Source of the DNA: Bacillota bacterium
GTDB lineage: Bacteria; Bacillota; Clostridia; Lutisporales; Lutisporaceae
Length of the DNA stretch: 5,948 bases
Direction of reading: 5' to 3'
NCBI GenBank assembly: GCA_023405875.1
Contig: JAEXXN010000172.1
Coordinates: forward strand, 1 to 5,948
Numbering within the stretch: the first letter of the stretch is position 1; each line of letters begins with the position of its first letter. Position numbers and translations under genes: made by a program. Of this stretch, positions 1-5,392 are shown in pieces. A model generated the notes under the pieces. That model made no database searches. It was not told where the DNA came from and saw only the letters and a program-made list of their open reading frames with translations.

Positions 1-402
1 TTCCAGCAGGATGATCCGGATAATGTGCCTTTTTTCAAGGGCAAAATCTACTAGCCTTTCATAATAGACTTCAGAATTTTTCCAAAAGAACTGCATTGCC
101 TCCTCATTGATAAAATGAAGTCGGTCATGCTTAATATCAAGTCTCCCGTCGCCAACCATCCGCACAATGTTATCATGGATAAAATCCATGGCAACAGAGG
201 TAACACTATTGAAAAGTGAATCTATCAGGTAATCCAGTATATGTTCCTTACTTTTAAAATAGTAGTATATCAGGGCTTTATTGACCTTTGCCTCCTCTGC
301 GATCTCATTGACTCTTGTCGCATCAAAGCCTTTTTCTGAAAAAAGCTTTATCGAAGCATTGAGGATTCTTTCCCTGGATTCGTTGTTTTCGATATGCTCC
401 AT
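1..402 (-). CDS. TetR/AcrR-family transcriptional repressor, C-terminus cut by window edge
   Basis: The 134 visible residues begin MEHIENNESRERILNASIKL and continue through the classic TetR N-terminal DNA-binding domain. The segment FSEKGFDATRVNEIAEEAKV (about 21-40) followed by NKALIYYYFKSKEHIL (41-56) is the helix-turn-helix with the usual YYYF-K-K-E-L signature. The rest, from about residue 60, is the start of the helical ligand-binding and dimerisation domain; TetR proteins are usually 190-210 residues, so roughly the last third lies outside the window. The ATG at 402-400 is preceded by an AAAGG ribosome binding site about 8 nt upstream. A consensus promoter and a palindrome lie just upstream, so the protein probably represses its own transcription. 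The ligand and any other targets cannot be read from what is visible; genes further left may be co-transcribed. Family assignment is firm; specific function is unknown. Confidence 0.93.
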   Translation of the reverse strand, partial: MEHIENNESRERILNASIKLFSEKGFDATRVNEIAEEAKVNKALIYYYFKSKEHILDYLIDSLFNSVTSVAMDFIHDNIVRMVGDGRLDIKHDRLHFINEEAMQFFWKNSEVYYERLVDFALEKRHIIRIILLE

Positions 403-420
403 AGCTCTTACCTTTCTATT

Positions 421-440
421 AACTAACCGGTCGGTTAATT
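421..440. promoter_or_regulatory. Operator-like palindrome for the adjacent TetR-family protein
   Basis: The sequence contains TAACCG-GT-CGGTTA (424-437), a perfect 6-bp inverted repeat around a 2-bp centre, extended by matching AA/TT pairs on the outside after one mismatch. Palindromes of this ACCGnnCGGT type are typical binding sites of TetR-family repressors. It lies just downstream of the -10 box and over the predicted transcription start, where a bound repressor would block RNA polymerase. The link to the neighbouring regulator is inferred from position. Confidence 0.75.
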
Positions 441-442
441 TT

Positions 443-470
443 ATTATACCGCTTTTTCCCTTATTGTCAA
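443..470 (-). promoter_or_regulatory. Sigma-A promoter of the tetR-type gene
   Basis: On the minus strand a perfect -35 TTGACA (470-465) is separated by 16 bp from a perfect -10 TATAAT (448-443). The predicted start near 436 falls inside the palindrome at 421-440 and gives a leader of about 35 nt before the ATG at 402. Confidence 0.8.
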
Positions 471-588
471 GAAGTATGCTTATTTTAATATTGCAATCCT
501 TCCGGCTGTTTTATCCTAAAGGCCTCTGTTTTGAGGATTCCCAAGCTGCTCAGCAGATATTACCGCTCCTATGAGCTCCCCTTATATA

Positions 589-963
589 TCAGTTAAACAA
601 TGCAAGTATCCCATTTATAGCTTTCGTAATTGGTTCTACCAAAGCGCTGCAGGTTTTTGCAGCTTCAAGTATGCCCTTAGCCGACAGTTCATACCATTGA
701 CGGCGGGGGTTTGAGCTTACCAGCTCCTTAACGAACACTTCCAAATCATTGGCAACCTGTTTCGCCAGTTCCTCAGGGAGCTGCTCGCACAGCTTTGCGA
801 CATTGGAATTTACTTCTCTGAGCATTTCCTGGAGCTTTTCTTCCTGGTCGCTCCGGGGTTTAAACCCCTCTGTTACTATATGGCTATTTTCTATTGTTCC
901 GGCTACCGCTATACTTCCCTTAAAGACGTTACCATCACCTATATTTACTGATATCTTTGTCAT
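589..963 (-). CDS. Possible internally initiated 124-residue short product of the 514-residue gene
   Basis: In frame within the longer gene, ATG at 963-961 (Met391) is preceded by GGGAGG (976-971) with a 7-nt spacer, the same geometry as the main start. Translation from here would give 124 residues beginning MTKISVNIGDGN, exactly the C-terminal module, with its own beta segment, helices and WYELSAKG motif. The position of the start at the domain border makes a chance Shine-Dalgarno less likely. Known precedent: small subunits made by internal initiation inside large CRISPR subunit genes (for example within cas10d and cas8). It remains an inference; the site could be accidental, since it encodes Gly-Gly-Ala-Ala in the linker. 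Confidence 0.45.
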   Translation of the reverse strand: MTKISVNIGDGNVFKGSIAVAGTIENSHIVTEGFKPRSDQEEKLQEMLREVNSNVAKLCEQLPEELAKQVANDLEVFVKELVSSNPRRQWYELSAKGILEAAKTCSALVEPITKAINGILALFN

Positions 964-2133
964 TGCAGCACCTCCCGTATTTTCAACCATACCAGGCTTA
1001 AATATAATTTCGCTTCCGTTAATTGTGATTATCTGCTCTGCAATAATAACCGGCTGTGGTTCCAGCTTCGCCGGGGAAGTGTATGTCTTGACCTTGTTAT
1101 ATATGCTTCTCCTTACTTTTTCAAGCCGCTGGAGCAAAAACTCCCGCTCCTCCTGATTGGTAATATCCTCATAGCTGTTTACCACTTCAACAAGCTTATC
1201 GTAAGGTAACCCATACCTGTCTTTCTTCGATAAGCTGCGGATCGCCGAATCTATATATTCCTGAACAGCTTCCGAAGCCTTGCTGCCCTTGTTAATTATT
1301 ATCGTGCCTTGCTCTATAGCCCTCAAAACCTGCTTCAGGGCTTCACGCTCCGCATTCAGCTTCAATAAACCTATCCTCAGTCTTCTGATATAGTCCTTAT
1401 CAGCAAAATAGCCTTTTTCTATCAACCATACTCTGATTCTTGTATTTCTTTTTTTATCAAGTATTATTGTATGCGAAAGCTTTATATCGGATTGTTCATT
1501 TGCATCCACCAGCCTGACACCCTTCGGCAGCTTTTCAACCTCCCAGCTATTATAATCGACAAGCATCATAGGATTCCCGCCCTGAACCCAATGCCTGTCC
1601 AGGCATACTCCGTCGGGCAAGGGATATTTTGTAGTCCCGTGAAGGTATAATGCGGCCAGCTTGTCGCCGGTATTTTTCAGTTCATATTTTTTGTCGTCCT
1701 CATTGACCGGAGGTATCACTGTGTGCAATTCCATAAGCTCCATTAATAAATGCAACAGATCACTGCCGCTTAGCGTATGAAAATAAAAATTCTCTTTATC
1801 TATATTCTTAAACCCGACTTCCACCTTGCAGGTTACATGGTTTTCAGAAAAAAAACGCCTGAAAACACAGGTCGGTATAAAGCTTTTATACTTTCTGCCC
1901 AATCTGTATTTCCCCAGGGCAGGAAAACGCAAAGCTCGGTTCGCCTGGCTATAGACACTTTCTTCATATGCCAGTCCCGTCGCATTGAACCGGTTGCGTA
2001 AAGGCCCAAAGCACCTTATAAACTCGCTCCCGTACGGGTCGATAAAGGGCAGGCACGGACCGGCAAGCTTATATGTATCACAATCCAAAAGACTCCTTAT
2101 ATCTGCAATGGGAAATTGAACAGCTATGAACAT
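589..2133 (-). CDS. Uncharacterised 514-residue protein with IGDGN-type C-terminal module
   Basis: I do not recognise a characterised family. The start is well supported: ATG at 2133 has GGGGAGG (2147-2141) with a 7-nt spacer. No signal peptide or transmembrane segment is visible, so the protein is probably cytoplasmic. Three regions can be seen. Residues 1-240 are mixed alpha/beta, beginning MFIAVQFPIADIRSLL, with FGPLRNRF (42-49) and ANRALRFPALGKYRLGRKY (64-82). Residues about 245-350 are charged and helical, rich in Lys, Arg and Glu. Residues 391-514 form a separate module: a short beta segment ISVNIGDGNVFKGSIAVAG (394-412), then charged helices, then NPRRQWYELSAKGILEAA (475-492) and a hydrophobic tail. 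From memory, similar IGDGN-containing tails occur on proteins of bacterial conflict systems; this is unverified. The gene sits directly downstream of a structured RNA and its terminator. No convincing terminator was seen after its TGA. Confidence 0.9.
   Translation of the reverse strand: MFIAVQFPIADIRSLLDCDTYKLAGPCLPFIDPYGSEFIRCFGPLRNRFNATGLAYEESVYSQANRALRFPALGKYRLGRKYKSFIPTCVFRRFFSENHVTCKVEVGFKNIDKENFYFHTLSGSDLLHLLMELMELHTVIPPVNEDDKKYELKNTGDKLAALYLHGTTKYPLPDGVCLDRHWVQGGNPMMLVDYNSWEVEKLPKGVRLVDANEQSDIKLSHTIILDKKRNTRIRVWLIEKGYFADKDYIRRLRIGLLKLNAEREALKQVLRAIEQGTIIINKGSKASEAVQEYIDSAIRSLSKKDRYGLPYDKLVEVVNSYEDITNQEEREFLLQRLEKVRRSIYNKVKTYTSPAKLEPQPVIIAEQIITINGSEIIFKPGMVENTGGAAMTKISVNIGDGNVFKGSIAVAGTIENSHIVTEGFKPRSDQEEKLQEMLREVNSNVAKLCEQLPEELAKQVANDLEVFVKELVSSNPRRQWYELSAKGILEAAKTCSALVEPITKAINGILALFN
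961..976 (-). promoter_or_regulatory. Internal ribosome binding site and start codon
   Basis: GGGAGG at 976-971, a 7-nt spacer, and ATG at 963-961, in frame with the 514-residue gene. The match to the anti-Shine-Dalgarno is as strong as that of the gene's own start. Confidence 0.6.
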
Positions 2134-2153
2134 ATAAATACCTCCCCATTATG

Positions 2154-2186
2154 AAAAAATCCCCTAAACGTCGAACGTTGGGGGAT
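2154..2186 (-). terminator. Intrinsic terminator between the structured RNA and the 514-residue gene
   Basis: On the minus strand ATCCCC (2186-2181) pairs with GGGGAT (2164-2159), and AACGT (2179-2175) with ACGTT (2171-2167), closing a TCG loop; small bulges lie at 2180 and 2166-2165. Six T residues follow (2159-2154). The T-tract ends 6 nt before the Shine-Dalgarno of the next gene. It may simply end the noncoding RNA with partial readthrough, or act as a regulated attenuator. Confidence 0.88.
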
Positions 2187-2369
2187 CTTGAGCTGTGGTC
2201 CGGAATGCATATCGCTTCAATAAATCTTACTCCATCAAAGCCTGCTCATCCCAGGCGGGTGTCCCTACTTGGGCTCCCATACGCCAGCTGCCAGCTCACA
2301 CCGTAACTGAATACGGACACTCGTCAGAATAAGCCGATCCGCTGTCGGCTCACTTCATCAGAGACTACT
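2154..2369 (-). ncRNA. Structured noncoding RNA, raiA-motif-like, ~216 nt
   Basis: The stretch has no open reading frame of note but dense complementarity on the minus strand. Hairpins: 2332-2337 with 2345-2350 (AGCCGA/TCGGCT, 7-nt loop); 2301-2305 with 2312-2316 (CCGTA/TACGG); 2240-2244 with 2252-2256 (GCCTG/CAGGC, 7-nt loop). Long-range helices: 2259-2262 with 2317-2320 (GTGT/ACAC), and 2189-2195 with 2292-2298 (7 bp). These two cross each other, which makes a pseudoknot. A promoter lies immediately upstream and an intrinsic terminator at the end, so the unit is self-contained. Length, pseudoknotted fold and sequence feel such as GATGGAGTAAGATTTATTG fit the raiA motif RNA of Firmicutes and Actinobacteria, as I recall it; I could not verify this. 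No raiA or comFC gene is visible here. Alternative: a riboswitch controlling the downstream gene. Well-known riboswitch and tmRNA, 6S and RNase P signatures were not seen. Confidence 0.7.
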
Positions 2370-2375
2370 ATCATA

Positions 2376-2404
2376 ATTTTACCACATGTACCATAATAAG
2401 TAAA
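2376..2404 (-). promoter_or_regulatory. Promoter of the structured RNA
   Basis: On the minus strand -35 TTTACT (2404-2399), a 17-bp spacer and -10 TAAAAT (2381-2376) with an extended -10 TGG directly before it. The predicted start near 2369 coincides with the beginning of the structured region. It is probably also the main promoter for the 514-residue gene by readthrough. Confidence 0.65.
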
Positions 2405-2422
2405 CACAATATCCCTATACAA

Positions 2423-2752
2423 TTATTTTCCCTCGTATTCCAGAAGCTCTGACACCGTCACAAACCGGTACCCCTTCTCCTGCAAGCTTGATACAATATC
2501 CTTTATCGACTCCAGGGATTTTCTTTCTTCGTTATCATACATTACGTGCAGAAGGATAATTGATCCGGGTACTATATTGTCATTCACATGATCTACGATT
2601 TTTTCCGTACTTGCAGCTATTTCGGGATATGAATCCGGAGCTATATTCCACATGATTGTCTTCCTGTCATTCCTGCTCAGATAATATGGCAGAAGCAGAA
2701 GCTTCTTGCCGTTAGGCGGCCTGAAATGTATTTCACCCTTGTAGCCTGCTTG
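2423..2752 (-). pseudogene. 5'-truncated polysaccharide deacetylase (CE4/NodB family)
   Basis: The open frame (109 codons plus stop TAA) starts abruptly after an in-frame TAG at 2755-2753 and reads QAGYKGEIHFRPPNGKK at once, which is the middle of a NodB domain. Visible CE4 motifs are FRPPNG (motif 3, usually RPPYG), WNIAPDS (motif 4 region), and GSIILLHVMY (motif 5, LLH histidine). The C-terminus, with the typical GYRFVTVSELLEY ending, is intact. Missing are the N-terminal TFDDGP catalytic-base and metal motif and the HSxxHP metal motif, so the remnant cannot be an active enzyme. An ATG at 2653 could start a 76-residue piece, but no ribosome binding site supports it. Intact relatives remove acetyl groups from cell-wall or surface polysaccharides. 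Just upstream lies the stop of the membrane-protein gene; the frame further upstream (LKGPSVSADK) does not resemble CE4, so the break is near 2752. Confidence 0.85.
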
Positions 2753-2756
2753 CTAT

Positions 2757-3188
2757 TTATCTGCTGATACGGAAGGTCCCTTTAGAAAAGGGAAAAAGCT
2801 TCAGTTTAATAAGCATATATAAGGCAATCAGACACTCTGACAGACCCACTATGAAAAATATAACATGCAGGTAGTGTATGGATTGCAATATATAGCATTG
2901 AATCAATATCCATGCCGTCAGTATACAGCCAAACCCGCCGCTGATATATGGATGAAGCTTCAATTTACGTTTTACAGCTAAGAACGCAGCCAGATGTCCC
3001 AGTCCAATTACACAAAACAAAAACAAACCGGGAATCAGGAAGCTGGTAAAGGGTCCTTTTTTCAATACATCTGCCGGCATGCCGAACAGAGCTCCATAAG
3101 GATCAGTAATACCCAGAGCGCCTCCGAACAATGCCCCTATGCCGACTATAAGCTGAATAACCGATTGGATCGCATATATCCTTTTCAT
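2757..3188 (-). CDS. Small integral membrane protein, four predicted helices, unknown function
   Basis: The 143-residue product has four hydrophobic segments at about residues 5-27, 47-72, 82-101 and 107-128, joined by short loops; the loop around 73-79 (KRKLKLH) is strongly basic and probably cytoplasmic. The first loop carries GALFGMPADVLKKGPFTSFLIPG, a pattern I associate, without firm proof, with small uncharacterised membrane proteins of Gram-positive bacteria. No catalytic motif is visible. The ATG at 3188 has only a modest purine-rich ribosome binding site (AGAAAGAAGTG). It has its own promoter at 3231-3258. Its TAA (2759-2757) lies just 4 bp from the first codon of the broken deacetylase frame, so its C-terminal tail (FSKGTFRISR) may have been altered by the same rearrangement. 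Confidence 0.8.
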   Translation of the reverse strand: MKRIYAIQSVIQLIVGIGALFGGALGITDPYGALFGMPADVLKKGPFTSFLIPGLFLFCVIGLGHLAAFLAVKRKLKLHPYISGGFGCILTAWILIQCYILQSIHYLHVIFFIVGLSECLIALYMLIKLKLFPFSKGTFRISR

Positions 3189-3230
3189 ACAGCATCACTT
3201 CTTTCTGCTCATATTTCAGACTTACATCAT

Positions 3231-3258
3231 ATTATACTCTGTTTATAGTAAATGTGAA
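3231..3258 (-). promoter_or_regulatory. Promoter of the small membrane protein gene
   Basis: On the minus strand -35 TTCACA (3258-3253), a 16-bp spacer and a perfect -10 TATAAT (3236-3231), giving a leader of about 35 nt before the ATG at 3188. Confidence 0.7.
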
Positions 3259-3270
3259 CAGGAAATAATA

Positions 3271-3401
3271 CCAGGCGCCAAACCTTAGGGGTTGTCGCAC
3301 AAGTGGGAGGATGCGCAATATAAGAGCGGAACGGTTTAGAACCGTTCCGTTTGTTGCACATTCTTCTTTTTATGCAACATTCTCTTTTGTCCGGTGCCTG
3401 G
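3271..3401. repeat. 131-bp element bounded by inverted CCAGGCGCC / GGTGCCTGG ends
   Basis: The ends CCAGGCGCC (3271-3279) and GGTGCCTGG (3393-3401) are inverted copies with one difference, a G:U-compatible one. Inside are a strong hairpin at 3327-3349 and a weaker one, GTTGCA/TGCAAC (3353-3358 and 3373-3378). There is no reading frame of note. It sits in the gap between the kinase gene and the membrane-protein gene. The form suggests a small non-coding dispersed repeat or MITE-like element; whether it is repeated elsewhere cannot be seen from one copy. No clear target-site duplication was found. Confidence 0.5.
3327..3349. terminator. Strong hairpin, possible terminator of the two-component operon
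   Basis: CGGAACGGTT (3327-3336) and AACCGTTCCG (3340-3349) form a perfect 10-bp stem with a 3-nt loop. It follows the kinase stop by about 70 bp. On the minus strand the tail is CTCTTATATT, only moderately T-rich; on the plus strand it is TTTGTTGC. A terminator role for the kinase operon is plausible but not certain, since the hairpin is also the core of the 131-bp element. Confidence 0.5.
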
Positions 3402-3421
3402 GCTTTGTTATGTGCCGCTCT

Positions 3422-5392
3422 TTATTTTTCCACCCAAAGAGGGATTTCTACGCTTACCTTGAACAAATCCCCGTCTATCTCTATTTTAAATTTCCCGCCT
3501 TGAAGAGCTGTCAGGCTTTGTGCAATAGAGAGTCCCAGCCCTGAGCCTTCAGTGGTTCTGGATACGTCCCCCCGCACAAAGCGCTCGGTCAATTGCTCCG
3601 GTGGAATATCCAGGGGAAAGGCCGACATGTTTTTTATTGTAAAGGAACCGTATCCACTGCCTTCTGTAAGATTTATATATACCCTTGACTGAGGCATGGA
3701 ATACTTTATCGCGTTTGAAAGCAGGTTTTCAATAATACGCCACATCTGCTTCCCGTCGGCATTTACATATGTGTTCTTTTCTTCGGCATTGATCCGTATG
3801 TCCAGCTCCGATTCCTTTATCTTTTCCTCATACTCCCCGCAGGCCTGAAGCACAAGCTCATGTAAATCGACCTTCTCCGCATTGACGGTCAGGTTGCCGC
3901 TGGAGGCCTTACTTGCCTCTACCAGGTCTTCAACAAGCTGCTTCAGCCTTGCTGACTTTTCCTCCAGAATGCTTACGTACTCTTCTGCCTTCTCATTGTT
4001 GAGCTCCTCCTTCTTCAGCAGGTCCACATAGTTTACTATGGAGGTCAGCGGGGTTTTCAGATCATGGGATACGTTTGTTATAAGGTCGGTTTTCATGCGT
4101 TCCCCTTTGACAGCTTCTGCCACCGCTCTTTTCAACCCATCCTGTATATTCTCGATATTCTCTGCCATGTCCGAGAAGGCTATGGATATTTCAGAGCTGT
4201 TTACCGGGTAGTCCAGGTTCCCGTCCGATATCTCCTTCACGGCTTTCATTATTTGCGTCACCGAAAGCAGCGCCTTCACGACAAAGTATAAAGCCACGGC
4301 ATTGAATATAATAAGCAGCGCTGTAAATATCGGTTCCTGGGCTCCGTTGTTCAGGTCCACACCCAGGTCAAACAATATTCCGTTGACCAGGCCATAGCCG
4401 AGGAGAAAAAGCAGCACCGACGGCTTGAAGGTATTCTGAGTGAAAAGTATCCTGACCAGGGTGTAGGACAGTGTATTTCTGAAAATCCTCCCGGCTTTGG
4501 CTTGCCTTATCATTGACAGCACATAGACTATGCCTATAAAAGCATCTATGCTGAGAATAGCAAACAGCACTATCCAGGATGCCATATTATTGGGATTAAA
4601 CGTGTTTCCTGCAATCAGTACCGATATGACCGCCGCAGCCAACACCAGCAGCAAGTGAACATCGGTATGCAGCCTGTCGATTGGCAGGAACTCAATTTCC
4701 CCGTCCTTTTCTTTTCTCCCGGCAACAATGGCAAGATAAGCAGCGGCGCAGACAAGCAGGATCAGGGATGCAACAAGTGCAGGGTAAACATAGGGAGCTA
4801 TTGCTTTTATTCTCGAATACTCCATAAAGTCTTCATAGAAAATGTCTCCCGGCTTCAGCGGCTCTTGCAGCGCAGCATATACTTCATAATCGCCGCCTTC
4901 CAGCATCTTTTCAATTTCACTTCTGTACCAGGAAAAATTGTAATCTGCTTCCCACCTAAGCTGGCTTGCATAAACTTTTACACGCTGCTTTTTTATCAAA
5001 TCCAGCGGCTGAGCCGCAGTAATATTTGTAATCGCCTCTCCGGTAAGAGTATTCCTTATATAGTACATGAAATTAATTGTATCGGCCAAGCGTTCCTTTA
5101 TTTTATAAAAACGGTCTATATTTGCTGACTTCTCATCTTCAGACTTGCCGGAAGCTTTTATGCTGTCAACGCTCTTCAGCTTGACATTTGCTTCAACAGT
5201 ATTGTGAAGCAGCCTTGAAAATTCCTCTCTGAAGTCGTAACTATCATAATATCTGCTGCTGTTCATAATACTCTGGTTCATCTCAACAAATGCCCAACCT
5301 CCCACAGCACTTATGAAGCAAAGCCAGACGAGCACCACAGCAACGATCTTGGTCCCCGTAGCATATCTAATATCTTTCGATTTTATATCCAA
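3422..5392 (-). CDS. Membrane sensor histidine kinase of a two-component system
   Basis: The 656-residue protein senses a signal and phosphorylates the overlapping response regulator. Hydrophobic segments lie at about 14-35, 199-224, 245-262, 270-293, 325-341 and 354-375, with an extracytoplasmic region of about 160 residues between the first two. A HAMP-like linker (about 376-428) leads to the HisKA domain with NVSHDLKTPLTSI, phosphoacceptor His443. The ATPase domain shows the N-box NLLSNAIKYS (Asn560), ERFVRGD (603-609) and the glycine loop GSGLGLSIAQ (616-625). The usual DxGxG box is replaced by NMSAFPLDIPPEQL (588-601), a variant I have seen in clostridial kinases of this style. The start is TTG at 5392 with AAGGTGG (5408-5402) nine nt upstream; the first ATG downstream (Met38) would remove the first membrane helix. 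The gene overlaps the regulator by 26 bp, so translation is probably coupled. The signal is unknown. Confidence 0.93.
   Translation of the reverse strand: MDIKSKDIRYATGTKIVAVVLVWLCFISAVGGWAFVEMNQSIMNSSRYYDSYDFREEFSRLLHNTVEANVKLKSVDSIKASGKSEDEKSANIDRFYKIKERLADTINFMYYIRNTLTGEAITNITAAQPLDLIKKQRVKVYASQLRWEADYNFSWYRSEIEKMLEGGDYEVYAALQEPLKPGDIFYEDFMEYSRIKAIAPYVYPALVASLILLVCAAAYLAIVAGRKEKDGEIEFLPIDRLHTDVHLLLVLAAAVISVLIAGNTFNPNNMASWIVLFAILSIDAFIGIVYVLSMIRQAKAGRIFRNTLSYTLVRILFTQNTFKPSVLLFLLGYGLVNGILFDLGVDLNNGAQEPIFTALLIIFNAVALYFVVKALLSVTQIMKAVKEISDGNLDYPVNSSEISIAFSDMAENIENIQDGLKRAVAEAVKGERMKTDLITNVSHDLKTPLTSIVNYVDLLKKEELNNEKAEEYVSILEEKSARLKQLVEDLVEASKASSGNLTVNAEKVDLHELVLQACGEYEEKIKESELDIRINAEEKNTYVNADGKQMWRIIENLLSNAIKYSMPQSRVYINLTEGSGYGSFTIKNMSAFPLDIPPEQLTERFVRGDVSRTTEGSGLGLSIAQSLTALQGGKFKIEIDGDLFKVSVEIPLWVEK

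Noticed and set aside
281..574. Plus-strand 97-codon open frame running from inside the tetR-type gene into the gap
   Set aside because: It crosses the tetR-type gene, its operator and its promoter; the product is a Ser/Leu-rich shadow without ribosome binding site.
471..588. Terminator after the 514-residue gene
   Set aside because: Only weak stems are present (for example CCTC/GAGG near 514-530 and CTGCT/AGCAG near 547-557) and no T-tract follows them on the minus strand.
749..1156. Plus-strand 135-codon open frame
   Set aside because: It lies antisense to the well-supported 514-residue gene, is rich in Ser and low-complexity hydrophobic stretches, and has no convincing ribosome binding site or family match.
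2154..2369. T-box, lysine, cobalamin or c-di-AMP riboswitch, tmRNA, 6S RNA or RNase P
   Set aside because: The hallmark conserved boxes of these classes that I know were looked for and not found.
2423..2653. Intact 76-residue gene for a small deacetylase-like protein
   Set aside because: The homology continues upstream of the ATG (FRPPNGKK and further), so the ATG is internal to a broken larger gene, and no ribosome binding site precedes it.
3311..3544. Plus-strand 77-codon open frame preceded by GTGGGAGG
   Set aside because: The upstream purine run resembles a ribosome binding site, but the frame runs through the hairpin element and into the 3' end of the kinase gene in antisense; no recognisable protein.
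4655..5128. Plus-strand 157-codon open frame opposite the sensor kinase
   Set aside because: The minus-strand kinase accounts for this region with recognisable domains; the antisense product shows no domain.
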